A DNA stretch of 64,000 bases from Plazaster borealis (Eukaryota; Echinodermata; Asteroidea; Forcipulatida; Labidiasteridae). The notes under the pieces are model-generated. The model made no database searches. It was not told the origin of the DNA and saw nothing but the letters and a program-made list of their open reading frames with translations. The translations under genes and the position numbers were made by a program. Location: positions 6,145,001 through 6,209,000 of the forward strand of contig CM037463.1 in the NCBI GenBank assembly GCA_021014325.1, given 5' to 3'. This document shows positions 1 to 11,600 of the stretch, one piece after another (position 1 is the first letter of the stretch; every line of letters starts with the position of its first letter).

Positions 1-379
1 GCGTATGCGCACACACAGACTGCAATAGCGCAATGGGAAAACAAATTAAATAAAACAACAACTAATTAAAAAAAAAAAAAAAAAAATGAAAATAAACGCC
101 CAACGCCTTGGTCAAGGCTAACATGACGTGTGCCTTGACTGCGAATCTCCGCGTGAAATGAATGCGAGGTCAAAGGAACATCTGGCAGCATCCAGCCTCG
201 AATTGTGACGTCAGATGTTCAGGCTAATGCGTTGCTCGCTTGGTTTGTTTACACATAGAGAAAGGACCACTCTCTATGGTTTACATTGCCCACTATGAGT
301 CACGTGACTCCGGTCGCCGATTGTGTCTATTCGCTTCTTAAAGTTTGTGGGCCTAGCCTCGACCTAATTTGTACTGATT
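1..379. other. Upstream flank of unit A, no gene seen
   Basis: Contains CA-rich and poly(A) tracts at 1-90 and then a diverged inverted repeat copy (see 130-245). The stretch from about 330 resembles 23,100-23,140 in unit B (shared words around aagtttgtgggc) and marks the left edge of the duplicated block. No convincing TATA box was picked out. The promoter of the first large gene may lie here, by position only. Confidence 0.4.
130..245 (-). repeat. Inverted diverged copy of the repeat at 21.9-22.0 kb and 44.05-44.17 kb
   Basis: Read on the minus strand, this segment matches the plus strand at 21,895-22,015 and 44,051-44,165. The same words occur in the same order: cctgaacatctgacgtcac, then a gaggct motif, a tgccag motif, cctttgacct, and gagattcgca. 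It is a dispersed or rearranged repeat, not a gene. Confidence 0.6.
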
Positions 380-595
380 TAATGTTGATTTATCACAAGG
401 GGAATTCCCTTATGTGAAATCGCTGTGTGCGTGTGTAGGTCTGGCCATAAAACAAAAAAAAGTAACCGTAGAGGCACCAGTGTGCGTGCACGAGGTGTCG
501 GGAAAGGCCGACATCAGAGTTTCGAAGATTTCCCTCGAACATGTACAGGCCTACCCTCTATCCTTGAAGAAGCGAACCTACACTAAACATCCAAG
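380..595 (+). other. Predicted 5' exon of the first large gene (exon A, probably UTR)
   Basis: The segment ends in a good donor (ccaag|gtaagg). Its last about 200 bases are clearly duplicated at 23,674-23,889, which ends at the same donor followed by the same ggaacctctctgcgtt. Conservation up to the donor and the matching downstream exon support a real exon. In the frame that would join to exon B, a TAA lies a few codons before the donor. Small indels relative to unit B also shift the frame, so here the exon is more likely 5' UTR or a decayed coding exon. The left boundary is not defined. Confidence 0.5.
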
Positions 596-799
596 GTAAG
601 GAACCTCTCTGCGTTATAATAATGTATTGTTCATTTTTGTCGTCGGGCAATACCTAACCTCGTGACAAGGTATGTCTTATATTGTAGCTGTTTTATTTTG
701 AAAACTTTTGCGGAGTGAAGGCCTAAAGCTTGTTCTGTAAATTAACCATGCGGTACGTATTACTATAGGAGATTATCAACCGTTGACTAACAGCATTTC

Positions 800-1153
800 A
801 GTGGCAACTAAGGGGGAGGGGGGGGCGTGATGTTTGTTCCCCCAGGTGCCTCTCCGCCCAGATTTGGAATCTTGACTTTTGAGATTTAAAAATTCCAGAG
901 TAAAATGTAATTACAATTTCTAAGCTTTAATGTGATAATTTTCTATTTTTGTCTACACGGATTATACATTTTTGTTGTTGCCTTCACGTCATATTTTTGT
1001 ATACAAGTATGGCTTAACAAGATCGCTGAAAAGGGGCTTTAAGAAAAATGCAAACGGAAACTGCAGTTTTAATTGGCCAGAAGTGCCCCTAGAAAAAATA
1101 GTGCACCCTTTTGTGCCCCCCCCCCCCTTGAAATGTTACCATAGCTTCGGCGC
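800..1153 (-). mobile_element. hAT-like non-autonomous element, inverted relative of 44,913-45,268
   Basis: The right end ttaccatagcttcggcgctg is the near-perfect reverse complement of the left end of the element at 44,913. The left end cagtggcaacta followed by a G-run matches the reverse complement of that element's right end. No intact target-site duplication was recognised. There is no coding capacity. Poly-G and poly-C tracts near both ends are typical of this family in the window. Confidence 0.55.
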
Positions 1154-2749
1154 TGGGGCTAAGTATTGGCCTGTATATAAATAAATGAAGATAGTGTGAG
1201 TAAATAAGTAAAGATAAATCAAAGGGGGAGGGAGCATGCATAGGAATGAGGAGGTTACAGATGGGGGGGGGGGGACGTGGAGGAGGAGGAGAAGAAGGAG
1301 AAAGGAGAACTAATTACGAAAAGCCTGTTTAGTGCAATGCAAAATATATATTGCAATATAAAAAGTATATATATATTTGAGGTTTTTTTTTTAAAGTGTA
1401 ACGTTTTAAGTTTTTGAAGAATATATTGTCAAGGTGTAAAAATGATTTGAACCTCTTGCACTTAAAAACCATCACCTATTTGTCCAGAAAAAAACTGGCT
1501 CTTGAGGTACTTCGTAACAAGCACATGAGGTGCTTCGGGTATTCAATATTTAGCACATAACCGACACTTAATTCTGATTTTAAACCAGCACCAATTTGTC
1601 CCGAAATAACTGGCACTACAGGCACTTGAAGTGCTTCAACTGAACGATTCAAGTTTTTCTATACACATGAGCTGCAATAGTTAGACATGGTGGACACATC
1701 GTCTGAAGCAACAAGTTAAACTTTAATTGCATCCTCACCAAACTCTTCAAATGTTCTCTTTGAAATACGTGAAGTCTGAGTTAATTATGCAGAACACAAA
1801 ACTGATAAGTATAAAAACAAACTTGTCTCTACTTGAGAACCTTCTGTCTTGTTGCCTTTGAAACATCCTTAACACAATCATTAAAAAACCCAAATAACAA
1901 TTCAAAATGAGAGGGGCACTTTGTTTTATTAATTATCTTCCAATCAATAAAATCTGAAATGCCAACGGCGAGAATATGACATATACCACTTGCAACGGTC
2001 ACCTAAGCAGTTTTCCAATTATTATTTGTTGAAGTACCTGATGCCACCCAAAAATGTTTCAACATGTGAAAAAACAATTTGAGTTGATCTATAATACTTT
2101 TTCAACGTGACCACTGCTTTTAATAATAACAACAAATTATAAGCTCCTTTGCATAAGATTCAAAGCGCATAAGATTCAAAACACCAGAAATCACAACAAA
2201 GAGTCACTTAAACTGTTCAAGAGATGAAACATTCCGAAATTCCAAGTTCAGGGATCCGGTCGGAAAAAAAGCACAGTTCAATCCTGGTAGTGCGAGGGAT
2301 GACCAAATTGGACTCCTTGCGGAGACCTTGTTGTGGGCCGAGGTTGAAAACATCAGAAATGTAGGATGAAAACTTCTTGCTCGTGGTTTTGCACATATTG
2401 TGTGCTGTCTTGAAGACGATACATTGGTTGATTTTATCGAATTTAATCGAATGTCAAGGGAAGCAACTTTCTCAACCGTTAAGAAGATAAAAACACCCAA
2501 GGGGGGGGGGCGGCGTAAGGGGGTATTGCGCAATAAATTGCAAGAGGTGAAGACCATTAAAAAAGAAAAAGAAAACCATATTGCAATATATACTTTGCAA
2601 TTGGCACTGACGGGATTTCTCATGATACAATTAAATGTCAGTTAAAATCTATCAACATGTCTGATTATCAATTCTTTCCTCCTACCCATCCTTCTGGAAC
2701 CTCTATACTGCAGCACAAATGCCTCTGAATGATAGAGGCTCACATAGTG

Positions 2750-3440
2750 TTACAATTAAGAAAAAGAGTAGCTAAATAATGAAATAAAATCAATTGGCCG
2801 GCTAGTGTCCCGTAAAATACAATATTTCCGCTCTGTTTTCGTCCACTCGTATAATATGTACCCTATAAACCATATGATATTTCTCATTCGGGAAAATCTC
2901 TCTGTGTCGCAACACTATGCAAGTGTATTTTAAAGTTGCATTGCCCGATTACAAAAATTGTTTTTTTTTTGATATATATATATACTGCACTTATAGACCC
3001 TTGTCATTTGTATGGTGGAACTCACGTCACATGTCATACTTTGTTTTTTGCTATGTACTTTACTGCCGTGACGCTTGACGCTCCAAATTTAACGAGTCGT
3101 ACGAGGCAAGGTCGTGTCTAAGATGCAGAAAATTTAAGATACTCGGGTCGTAGTGCAGTATATTCAGATAGTTCAGGTCAGGTCAGGTCAGGTCAAGTCA
3201 GATGCAGTATACTCAGGATACTCAGAAATAGTTACAATTAAGAAAAGAGTAGCTAAATAATTAACACAAACTCAAGAGGCTAGTCGGTCCTGTAAAATAC
3301 ATTATTTCCGCCTTGTTTTCGCCACTGTATGTACCCAAACCATGCATGTCAAGATATTATTTCTCATTCGGGAAAATCCCTGCTGTGTTGCAACGCTATG
3401 CAAATGTATTTTAAAGTTGCATGGCCCGATTTTTAGGTGT
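2750..3440 (+). repeat. Two-copy tandem duplication, offset about 480 bp
   Basis: The block beginning gttacaattaagaaaa at about 2,750 recurs at about 3,231. Shared downstream words include gtaaaatac, atttccgc, ttctcattcgggaaaat and tgtattttaaagttgcat. A short GGTCA run (about 3,172-3,215) sits between the copies, linking this duplication to the satellite at 4.2-5.6 kb. Confidence 0.75.
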
Positions 3441-4179
3441 TCGGAGCACTGCTCGTTAAAATTATATTTGTATATAATTTACTGCAATAATAGATCATTG
3501 TCATTTGATTGGTGGAACCGGCTCATACTTTAATTTGCCATGCCGCGACGCGTGACGCTCCAAAATGTAACAAGGAGTCGTATTGATAAATAATGGACGC
3601 TTCGCAGCGTCGTTTCCAGAATAGTCTTTCCCTGCCCGTTTGTCCAAACGAGGCAAGGTCGCGTCTCCGCGGACATGGTTGGTGTCTACATGGCATGGAA
3701 TCGTCCACTTTGTTTAGAAGGGGTTTTACCGAGTGTGGGGATGACAAGATTCCGTGTATTTATTGTAAATTACTGTAAAACAAATGTTCAAACGACAAGG
3801 ATCTAGGGCCCTATGTGTGAGTTATATAAAACAAATATTGAATGTATTTCGTTCGGGCATTGTCGCAGATAATCAAGTCGCCTTTCCATTTATTCACTCA
3901 GCTTCACCTCTTGAAATGGAATGGTCTAGATTTTTACCTCACGATTATATTCTGCGACAATACAGTCATATGCATCCAATACGGTATTTGTATAATATCT
4001 ATACATGTATCTTTTTCTCTAAAAGAATTTTAACGAAAAACACACGAGTCATATGGACGTGAGATATAATGTCAGGATCCCGAAAATAAGTCAATGTTTA
4101 GTTATTAACTAATTACTGCCCTCAATCATTGACGGGTTTTTCGTGCAAAACCTGAAGTGCAAGTTTGTAACTCAGGAAA

Positions 4180-5620
4180 CTCAGGTCTGCAGGATAGGTC
4201 AGGTTCCCTGCTGTTGGTCCATTGATGCAGTATACTCAGGATAGGTAAGGTCAGGTCAGGTCATATGCAGTATACTCATGATTCACAGGTCTGCATAATA
4301 GGTCAGATCAGGTCAGGTCATCAAGTCAGTTGTAGTTTACTCAGGATATTTAGGTCTGCACAAACTTAGGATAGGTCAGGTCAGGTCAGGTCAGGTCAGA
4401 TGCAGAAAATTCAAGATACTCAGGTCTGCAGTATACTCAGATATGTGAGGTCAGGTCGGGTCATTATGTTGTATACTCAGGATGTTCAGATGTGCAAGAT
4501 AGGTCAGGTCAGTTCTTTCAAGTCAGATGCAGCATACTCAGGATACTCATGTGTCCAGGATAGGTCAGGTCAGATGCAGTTTACTCTCGATAATCAGTTT
4601 TGCAGTATACTCAAGATAGGTCAGGCTTGGTCAGATCAGGTCAGGTCAGATTCAGGATACTCGGATCTCTAGGATAGGTCAGGTCAGTTAAGGTCAGGTC
4701 TGGTCAGATGCAGGTCAGGTCAGGTCAATTAAGGTATGGTCTGGTCAGATGCAGGTCAACTCAAGTCAGGTCATTTAAGGTCAGGTCTGGTCAGATACAG
4801 GTCAGGTCAGGTCAGCTCAGTCAAGATCATTCTGGTCCGATGCAGGTCGACGTCAGATCCGTTAAGGTCAGGTCTGGTCAGATGCAGGATACTCAGATCT
4901 GCAGGATAGGTCATGTCAGGTCAGTTCAAGTCTGTTCATATGCAGTATACTCGGTTTACTTAGGTCTGCAGGATAGGTCAGGTCAGTTAAGGTCAGGTCT
5001 AGTCAGATGCAGTATACTCAGGATACTCAGGTGTGCAGTATACTCAAGATAGGTCAGGTAAGGTCAGGTCAGGGTACTCGGGTCAGGAATGGTCAGGTCA
5101 GTTCAGGTAATATAAGATGCAGTATACTCAGGATAGGTCAGGTCAGGTCAGATGCAGTATACTCAGGAAACTCAGGTCTGCAGGATAGGTCAGGTCAGGT
5201 CAGGTCAGGTGAGGTTCCGTGCTCTTGGTCCAGTGTCTGCAGTATACTCAGGATAGGTAAGGTCAGGTCAGGTCATATGCAGTATACTCGGGATTCACAG
5301 GTCTGCATAATAGGTCAGGTCAGGTTAGGTCAGGTCATTAAAGTCAGATGTCTCAGGATATTCAGGTCTGCAGTTAGGATAGGTCAGGTCAGGTCAGGTC
5401 AGATGCAGTATACTAATGATACTCAGGTCTTCGGTATACTCAGATAGGTCAGGTCAGGTCAGGTCAGATGCAGTATACTAATGATATTCAGGTATTCGCT
5501 ATACTCAGATAGGTCAGGTCAGGTCAGGTCATTCAAGTCAGATGCAGTATACTCCGGATATTCAGGTCTTTAGCATACTCAGGATAGGTCAGGTCAGGTC
5601 AGGTCAAGTCAGTCGCAACA
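4180..5620 (+). repeat. GGTCA-rich satellite array
   Basis: About 1.4 kb of irregular tandem repeats. Runs of the pentamer aggtc alternate with a longer unit containing gatgcagtatactcagga and tcaggtctgcaggatagg. Unit lengths vary, giving a higher-order, partly degenerate array. It keeps long open frames on the plus strand, but these are by-products of a repeat without stops and are not called genes. Each agg-tca junction recreates the hexamer AGGTCA. Confidence 0.9.
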
Positions 5621-6791
5621 CGAATTACTGGAGAAGAGATATCTGTATCAAACGAAAATCTGGATCCCTTGAGACTTGCCCAGTCCCTCTGAGTCAGTCG
5701 ATGTTGCGCCCTCTAACGGCGACTAATACACAAACTAGCGTCGCCAATCAAGACTAGGGTTACGATCGGTCTATTGTCGCAACAGTAAATACATGACAAA
5801 ATAAGCAATGAAACGTGGCGCGTGTTCCACCAATCAAATGAAAAAGGATCTATGTGTGAATAATACAAGACAAAATACAGCATTCTTAATCAGTTTATCA
5901 GTGTACTATTGTAGGACACCACCGGTTGACGGGGACGGTGATACCTTCCGATACTCAATGCGTACCGGATAATGTTGTGTCATCACATCATTATTGATAA
6001 CTAGTCGTGATTCTTATTACACAGTCCAAATCGAAGGTTTCATTACTGTGATAGTGATTGATTGATTGATTTTTTTTACATCAAACAAACCCCCGATCAA
6101 AGGTTAAACGTTTACAAACCAAAATGAGTTGATATGAAATGCAGTGTTATAGCTAATTCTATTTTCTGAAATAGATTTTTTAAATAAACATTAACGCATG
6201 GGGTTACCCCCACCTTACAGTTTTTTTTCTGGACCTTGCCTGTCTCATTTACAGATTGTATTTTCTGGATTTGGGCCAGCCTTATTTACCGATCCGATTC
6301 ACACACACAGCCCACAGCCAGGCCAAGAGTTAGAACCTGCCGGTAAGTGTGACGCAATCCCACAGAAAGCCACGCCCACTTTTTTGCAGTGTTTTCTTTT
6401 AGGCTCAATTTAGCCCCATTTAAAATGTCAACTTTCGACTTACAAATCGCCCTCTAAGGGATGGAAGATTGACGCGTGGAAGATTACACTCAAACGTGCA
6501 CCAGCTTTATCCTGTTCCCATTTTGGCAGTCAAAATGTACACAAAGGAATGACCCCCAAGATGGTGGAAATGGTAGTCGCGCATTTTGCGGAGGTGCGTT
6601 CCATCTGCGCATGGGGTCGATAGGCGGAAGAAGCAGACAAGTCCGTAGTACGTCAGCTTTTGGCGTGTGACTTAATACCAATGGACTTCTTTAAAAAGTT
6701 CAGTTTACAAAATCGCTGTAAATTGTGTCTCTACAATCGCAAGGGATAGTGAAAAGATAAGGAATGTCTTGATGTTACCACATAATAATAT
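5621..6791. other. Intronic sequence without recognisable features
   Basis: Unique-looking AT-rich DNA with a short gattgattgatt run near 6,055. Short ORFs at 6,198-6,413 and 6,476-6,670 have no recognisable domains and overlap on opposite strands. Confidence 0.4.
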
Positions 6792-7016
6792 CAGGGGCGG
6801 ATCCAGGATTTTCCAAACGGGGGGGGGGGCGTGATTTTTTTTTCAGAATGAAAGACCGCGCCATCCCCAGACAGCATTTTATTTTTCTGCACTGCGAAAT
6901 TGCCAATGCACTAATGAGTATGACTTCTGAATTTATTTTTTTTCTACTTTTTTTTTTTTCCTGGCAAAAGGGGGGGGGGGCGTGCGCCCCCACGCCCCCC
7001 CTGGATCCGCGCCTGA
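6792..7016. mobile_element. MITE with ggggcggatccagg terminal inverted repeats
   Basis: Starts caggggcggatccagg and ends cctggatccgcgcctg, an imperfect inverted repeat. G-runs and C-runs lie just inside both ends. About 225 bp, non-coding. The flanks share ata, but this is too short to define a target-site duplication. Confidence 0.65.
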
Positions 7017-7121
7017 ATATAAAGCTAGGTTGCCCCTTATGTCAGATTATTTATTTTCCTTGTCCGTATGTGAAAGTGGTTGATAGAATCGCTCTTCAAT
7101 AAACTGTTTTTGTTTCGTTAA

Positions 7122-7499
7122 AGGTAGTGTATCATTTTGGTAATTGTCAAAGACCATTATTCTCACTTGGTGTATCCCAACATATGCATAAAATAACAAA
7201 CCTGTAAAAATTTGGGCTCAATTGGTCATCGAAGTTTCAAGAAAACAATGAAAGAAAAAGCACCCTTGTTGCACAAATTTGTGTGCTTTCAGATGCCTGA
7301 GAAAGGCTTCAGGCCTGAAGTCTTTTTCAGATTCAAATATTTTTAGTGAGAAATTACCTCTTTCTCAAAAACAACGTTACTTCAGAGGGAGTCGTTTCTA
7401 ACATTGTTTTGTATTATCAACCGCTCTCGGTTGCTCGTTGTCAAGTAAGTTGATATGCTAATATACATTTTAAGTGATAACCAAATGTGTCCAGTGCCT
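7122..7499 (+). mobile_element. TTAA-flanked MITE, family 1, copy 1
   Basis: Flanked by TTAA on both sides (7,118-7,121 and 7,500-7,503). The terminal inverted repeats are of the aggcactgaacacgtttgg type, here mutated to aggtagtg at the left end. The body carries the family words ctcacttggtgtatcccaac and cgttacttcagagggagtcg. Non-coding. TTAA duplications are characteristic of piggyBac-type insertion; that assignment is inference. Confidence 0.85.
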
Positions 7500-7848
7500 T
7501 TAAAATAACCCTCGCCACCCCATTGTTTGTAAATTAATAACTTTGATTGGCTATAATTTTCCCGCTTTTTCTGGATGCCTTCCCATAATTCATTGCTCCT
7601 CTATTTGCTATAAATTGATATGTTTGTGTTTGTGCTTGTTTATGCCTCTGACGAAGGTCAGGTTTGGATCGAAAGCCAAGGTCATCTCCCCTACTAGTTT
7701 TATACTATAAATAAATTTATAAAATCGGGCCAGCCGCAAAGACAATTTTTAACATTTCGTTTACAATGGCAACGGGTGGGCTATATATTTTTTAAAACTC
7801 TAAGCACCCAAAGTTAAACTTTATCATGCTTTGGTTTCCTAGTTCCAG

Positions 7849-7906
7849 AAAGATCTGATCATCTACACGGATCTTCTGACAAAGGATCTACTAAAAGAGC
7901 ATACTG
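7849..7906 (+). other. Predicted exon B of the first large gene (58 nt)
   Basis: The acceptor is preceded by ggtttcctagttccag and the donor is gtaagttc. The intron-exon junction resembles exon B of unit B (25,703), where ggtttcttaatttcag precedes the same aaag. The 58 nt are open in the frame that joins the main exon at 8,621 and would add 20 residues ahead of the downstream Met. It contains no Met and the preceding exon has a stop in this frame, so it is probably 5' UTR. Confidence 0.55.
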
Positions 7907-8620
7907 GTAAGTTCTATACACTTCTTGACTTTAATTTGAGAAGAAAGCCGAGTTCTGACGGCTTAAAAATGTTGAAAGTTATCTTTTAACATTAAAGAGA
8001 CCAACGAATTCATTTGACGTTGACTTTTTGCAGACTCACACTGGATTGTTTTGCGTTAATCGTTTTCGTACACTTCTGAGCGTGTGCACATTTTCAAGAA
8101 CAGCGTCCCCAAAAGACCATGCAGGGCCCAATTTCATAGAGCTGCTTAAGCAGAAAATGTTGCTTAACAAATTTCTGCTAAGCAAATATTTACAGGAAAC
8201 AAGACAAAATTGTACATTATGAAATGGCATTTTGGCTTGTATCCTTTTTATGGAAAGCATAATTGTTTTCTGCTCAGTTAATGTTTGTGTTTAAGCAGCT
8301 CTATGAAATTGAGCTCAGGACTTCATTACAACAAAGTTGGGCGACATCACAATCATTGGTAGAATACACAACACTGGTTATGCGTTGTTTTACAATAACT
8401 ATTAAAAGATTATTTGTTTAAGCCCATCAATGTCAGTGATCAGCGTGGCAGTCTGTAACCCTTGAAATTGTTGTATTCGATTTAAAATGCTTGTATAACA
8501 TTTGAATAAAAATATTATGCTGTACTGGTGACACAATTGATATTACAGTGCTTGGTTGCAATTGGCACGTATGGAACCTATTTTTGTTTTCTTTGTTTTC
8601 ATATTGACTCTATTGTGCAG
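7907..8620 (+). other. Predicted intron 2 of the first large gene
   Basis: Runs from gtaagt at 7,907 to ttgtgcag at 8,620. It contains one family-3 MITE (8,126-8,318) and otherwise unremarkable sequence. The corresponding interval in unit B is almost 6 kb. Confidence 0.5.
8126..8318. mobile_element. MITE family 3, copy 1 (gggcccaatttcatagagct ends)
   Basis: Starts gggcccaatttcatagagct and ends with its inverse, agctctatgaaattgagctc. Inner repeats are of the gcttaagcag and gctaagca type. The same structure occurs at 58,861-59,050 and 63,790-63,950. About 190 bp, non-coding. Confidence 0.75.
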
Positions 8621-8634
8621 GCTGGTGCATCGTG

Positions 8635-11600
8635 ATGGAGGAGTTACTATTAGGCACACTGGAGTTACCGACTCTGGGTAGATCAATGCGCATAGGCACG
8701 TTATACGACGTTCGAAGTGATGAGGCTATTACCACGGGTATAACGCTCAGTAACAAAGACAACGAAGGAGATCAACTGAAAGTAGTGGAACAGAAAGGAA
8801 TCAAGTTTAACATAATTCGGTCAGATTCTTTCGATGACAAATCAGTGGCTCTAGGACTTGATGCTTCCCTTAAGGCTAGTGTTCTGGGGGGATTAGTTAA
8901 GACTGAGGCGGGCGCAAAATATCTGCATGACCGACAGCCCCTAGACAGTCGGTGTCGCCTCACTCTGCACGTCAAATCAAGCAATAAGTTTGAATATCTG
9001 ACGCAGGAAGCACTAGAAGCCAGCCTGAAGGGCAAATCCCCTGACATATTTGCACGAAATGGGAAGGCCACTCATGTTGTTAAGTCAATTTTGTATGGGT
9101 CGAACACCTTTATTGTACTTGATTACTGTGGGGGTGACGAAAATGAGAATGCTCCAAAAGTCCTAACTGACCTAGTGGACAAAATTGCAGCCAATGTCAA
9201 AGAAGGAGACGATGTACCTACTGGTTGGGACCAACACGTACGGTGGCAGGTTTATAGTGACTTGCCCCTTGAACACAACCCGGCAGATGTTGAAGGTGTT
9301 GTCCAATTTTTGACAGCATTGCCCGAAATGTCTGAAGTGAAAGCCATTCCGATTAAAGTGTTTTTATATCCACTAGGCAAGATAGATCCTAGATCTGCTC
9401 GGGTTTGTAGCGCTGTAAGTGACAGTCTCCCTGCACAGGCTCAGACTTTCCTTGAAGGTATAGAGGATTGTTTGATCAGAACCCATGAGATGGCGAATGA
9501 CCCAATGTCAAAAAATTTCCCTCAGTTGAAAGGGAAATTTGAGTTCTTCATACGTCTACTGACGGAGTACAAATCGAGTTACAAGAAAGAGCTAGCGCGC
9601 GTACTGCCGCTAATCCGGAGTGGTAGTGATGGCGAGGGGTGCATCAAGGACATGTTCCGGGATGTCGATTCGTCACCATTCAATCTGACGTCACTCAATG
9701 CTTGGGTACAAAGTAAGCGCAAAGAGTTGAGTGCTGTCAAGCTTTACGTCAAGTTTCTCCCAGACGTAGAAATCGTGAAATCTCGTGAGAATTTAGACGA
9801 TATTCTCATGGACCCAAGTATCGAGAACGTGGTTTGCTTTACTTTCCGACTGAAGGGAAAAGAGGAAGGTTACTTGAGGGCGCTCTCCGAGTACATCACA
9901 GAGAGAAAACATGGTAGTTTTGAAGATATCCAATGGTATGACGATACGTCCGTGTTAAAAGATATGAGGCTTAAAGCAAAACTATTTGCTGACTTCTTTG
10001 AGAGCAATCAAAAAGAAGACTGCACCAAGTTCATTGAGACCGGATTTGAACATGACCTCTCCGGATCTTCTGAAGGAACAAGTAGTAGAATTGGCGGAAC
10101 AGTGAATCTATTTGAGCAAGGCATGTTGACTCAAGAGGACTTCCAACCACCGAGTCAGCCTTTGAAGCCCCAGTGTGACGTCCTTGATCAACACTCAGTT
10201 AATCTGACATGGATTCAACCCAAGTATGGTATGTCCAACGTTCAAAAATACGCTGTCAAGTACAACGTATTTCGTGGTCAAAATGAGCAAACAGGAGAGT
10301 CTCGAGAGATGCAAACAGGAAGCCTTGAAACCCAAGTTACGATTGACAATCTAGAACCAAACCAATCCATACAGTTCCAAGTTAGTCCCCTATGCCCGTC
10401 AGGTGTAGGCCCCAAGAGTGAGCAAAGTGCTGTGGCAACAACACTGTCTGCAAAGTCGCCTGAAAAACCTGAGTTCCGAAATGTGACTGCTTCCAGTGTT
10501 ATCCTGGAATGGAAACAGCCCGGTAAGATGGGGAAAGACGAAATCATTGAAAGCTACGTCATCGAATTGATCGAAGCGGGGACCTTGAGCAAAGAAATCA
10601 ATGTTAAATCGTCCAAGAAGGAGTTCAAAGTAAAGAATCTGGAGCCAAATACTACTTACACATTTCAGGTAGTTGCATTGTACGAGTCCGGCGTAAAGAG
10701 TCAACCCAGTACCATGAGCGATCATTGTACAACACGTCCAGCAAGCCAGCCAGGAAAACCTGCAGTTGGTGATATCAAATCATCTAGTGTTGTCATCACC
10801 TGGACCGATCCTACCATCATAGGACTGGGTGTAGAGCTAACTGAATACCTCATACAATACAAGAAAGCGGCCAATCGCAAGCTGTCTACCAAACCTGAAG
10901 ATGGTGCGTGGGAGACGAATGTGCTGACGGAAAACGGTACCGGAGCCAGCCCTTATTTGATTTCCGATTTAGATCCAAATACGACCTACGTGGCCAGGGT
11001 GTTTCTAGTTTGCAAGGTGAAGAAGGGTAAGGAGCCCGAGATGATACCTAGTGTCATTAGTGACGCTTTCACCACGCTTCCTGCTGGCCCACCAATTGGT
11101 TTAAAAGCCCAGCAGGTATCAGCATCACAAATCGAAATCAAGTGGACAAAGCCTTCTGTCGGTGGTACTGAAGTGAAGCACTACAAGGTTGAATGCAGCA
11201 GCGATGACGACTCCGGAGCAGTAACAAAGAAGACAGAAGATTCTTTCTGCAAGTTTGTTATCAAGGGAGTCAAATCTGAAACGCGCTACAACATCAAAGT
11301 TATGGGCATATGTGGAAAAGCGGGGGCAGGTGAAGTGGGCAAGGTGGAGTGTACGACCCGCAAACTCATCAAGCACGATGTCATTAATAGTTCAAACATA
11401 CTTCAACCTGGTGACCCGGACACCGGAAAACCAACAATTTTCAAGTTGCCTCTTAATAAGGTGTGTGAGAAGTCCCAGAGTCGTAGTTACAGCTTTGGTA
11501 AAGGACCTAAGATAGGAAGAGAGCACAAAGTGATCATGGTTGTTGGCGTCACTGGTTCGGGAAAGAGCACCCTAATCAATGCCATGGTCAACGACATCTT

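Larger units (their letters stand above)
596..7848 (+). other. Predicted intron 1 of the first large gene
   Basis: About 7.25 kb between the exon A donor and the exon B acceptor. It holds no recognisable gene. It contains a hAT-like MITE (800-1153), a tandem duplication (2,750-3,440), the GGTCA satellite (4,180-5,620), a MITE with ggggcggatcc ends (6,792-7,016) and a TTAA MITE (7,122-7,499). The equivalent interval in unit B is only 1.8 kb, so most of this length was gained here or lost there. The stretches 1,154-2,700, 3,600-4,170 and 5,650-6,780 show nothing beyond AT-rich sequence and short chance ORFs. Confidence 0.45.

Noticed and set aside
2204..2623. 139-codon minus-strand ORF
   Set aside because: Crosses a C-run, overlaps an ORF on the other strand, shows no domain and is not duplicated in unit B.
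4400..5757. Series of plus-strand ORFs of 71-146 codons
   Set aside because: They lie inside the GGTCA satellite. The repetitive Gln/Val/Arg/Ser peptides come from a stop-poor repeat, not from a gene.
8632..8634. GTG as start codon of the first large gene
   Set aside because: Animal genes start with ATG. The ATG at 8,635 directly follows and has a good context.
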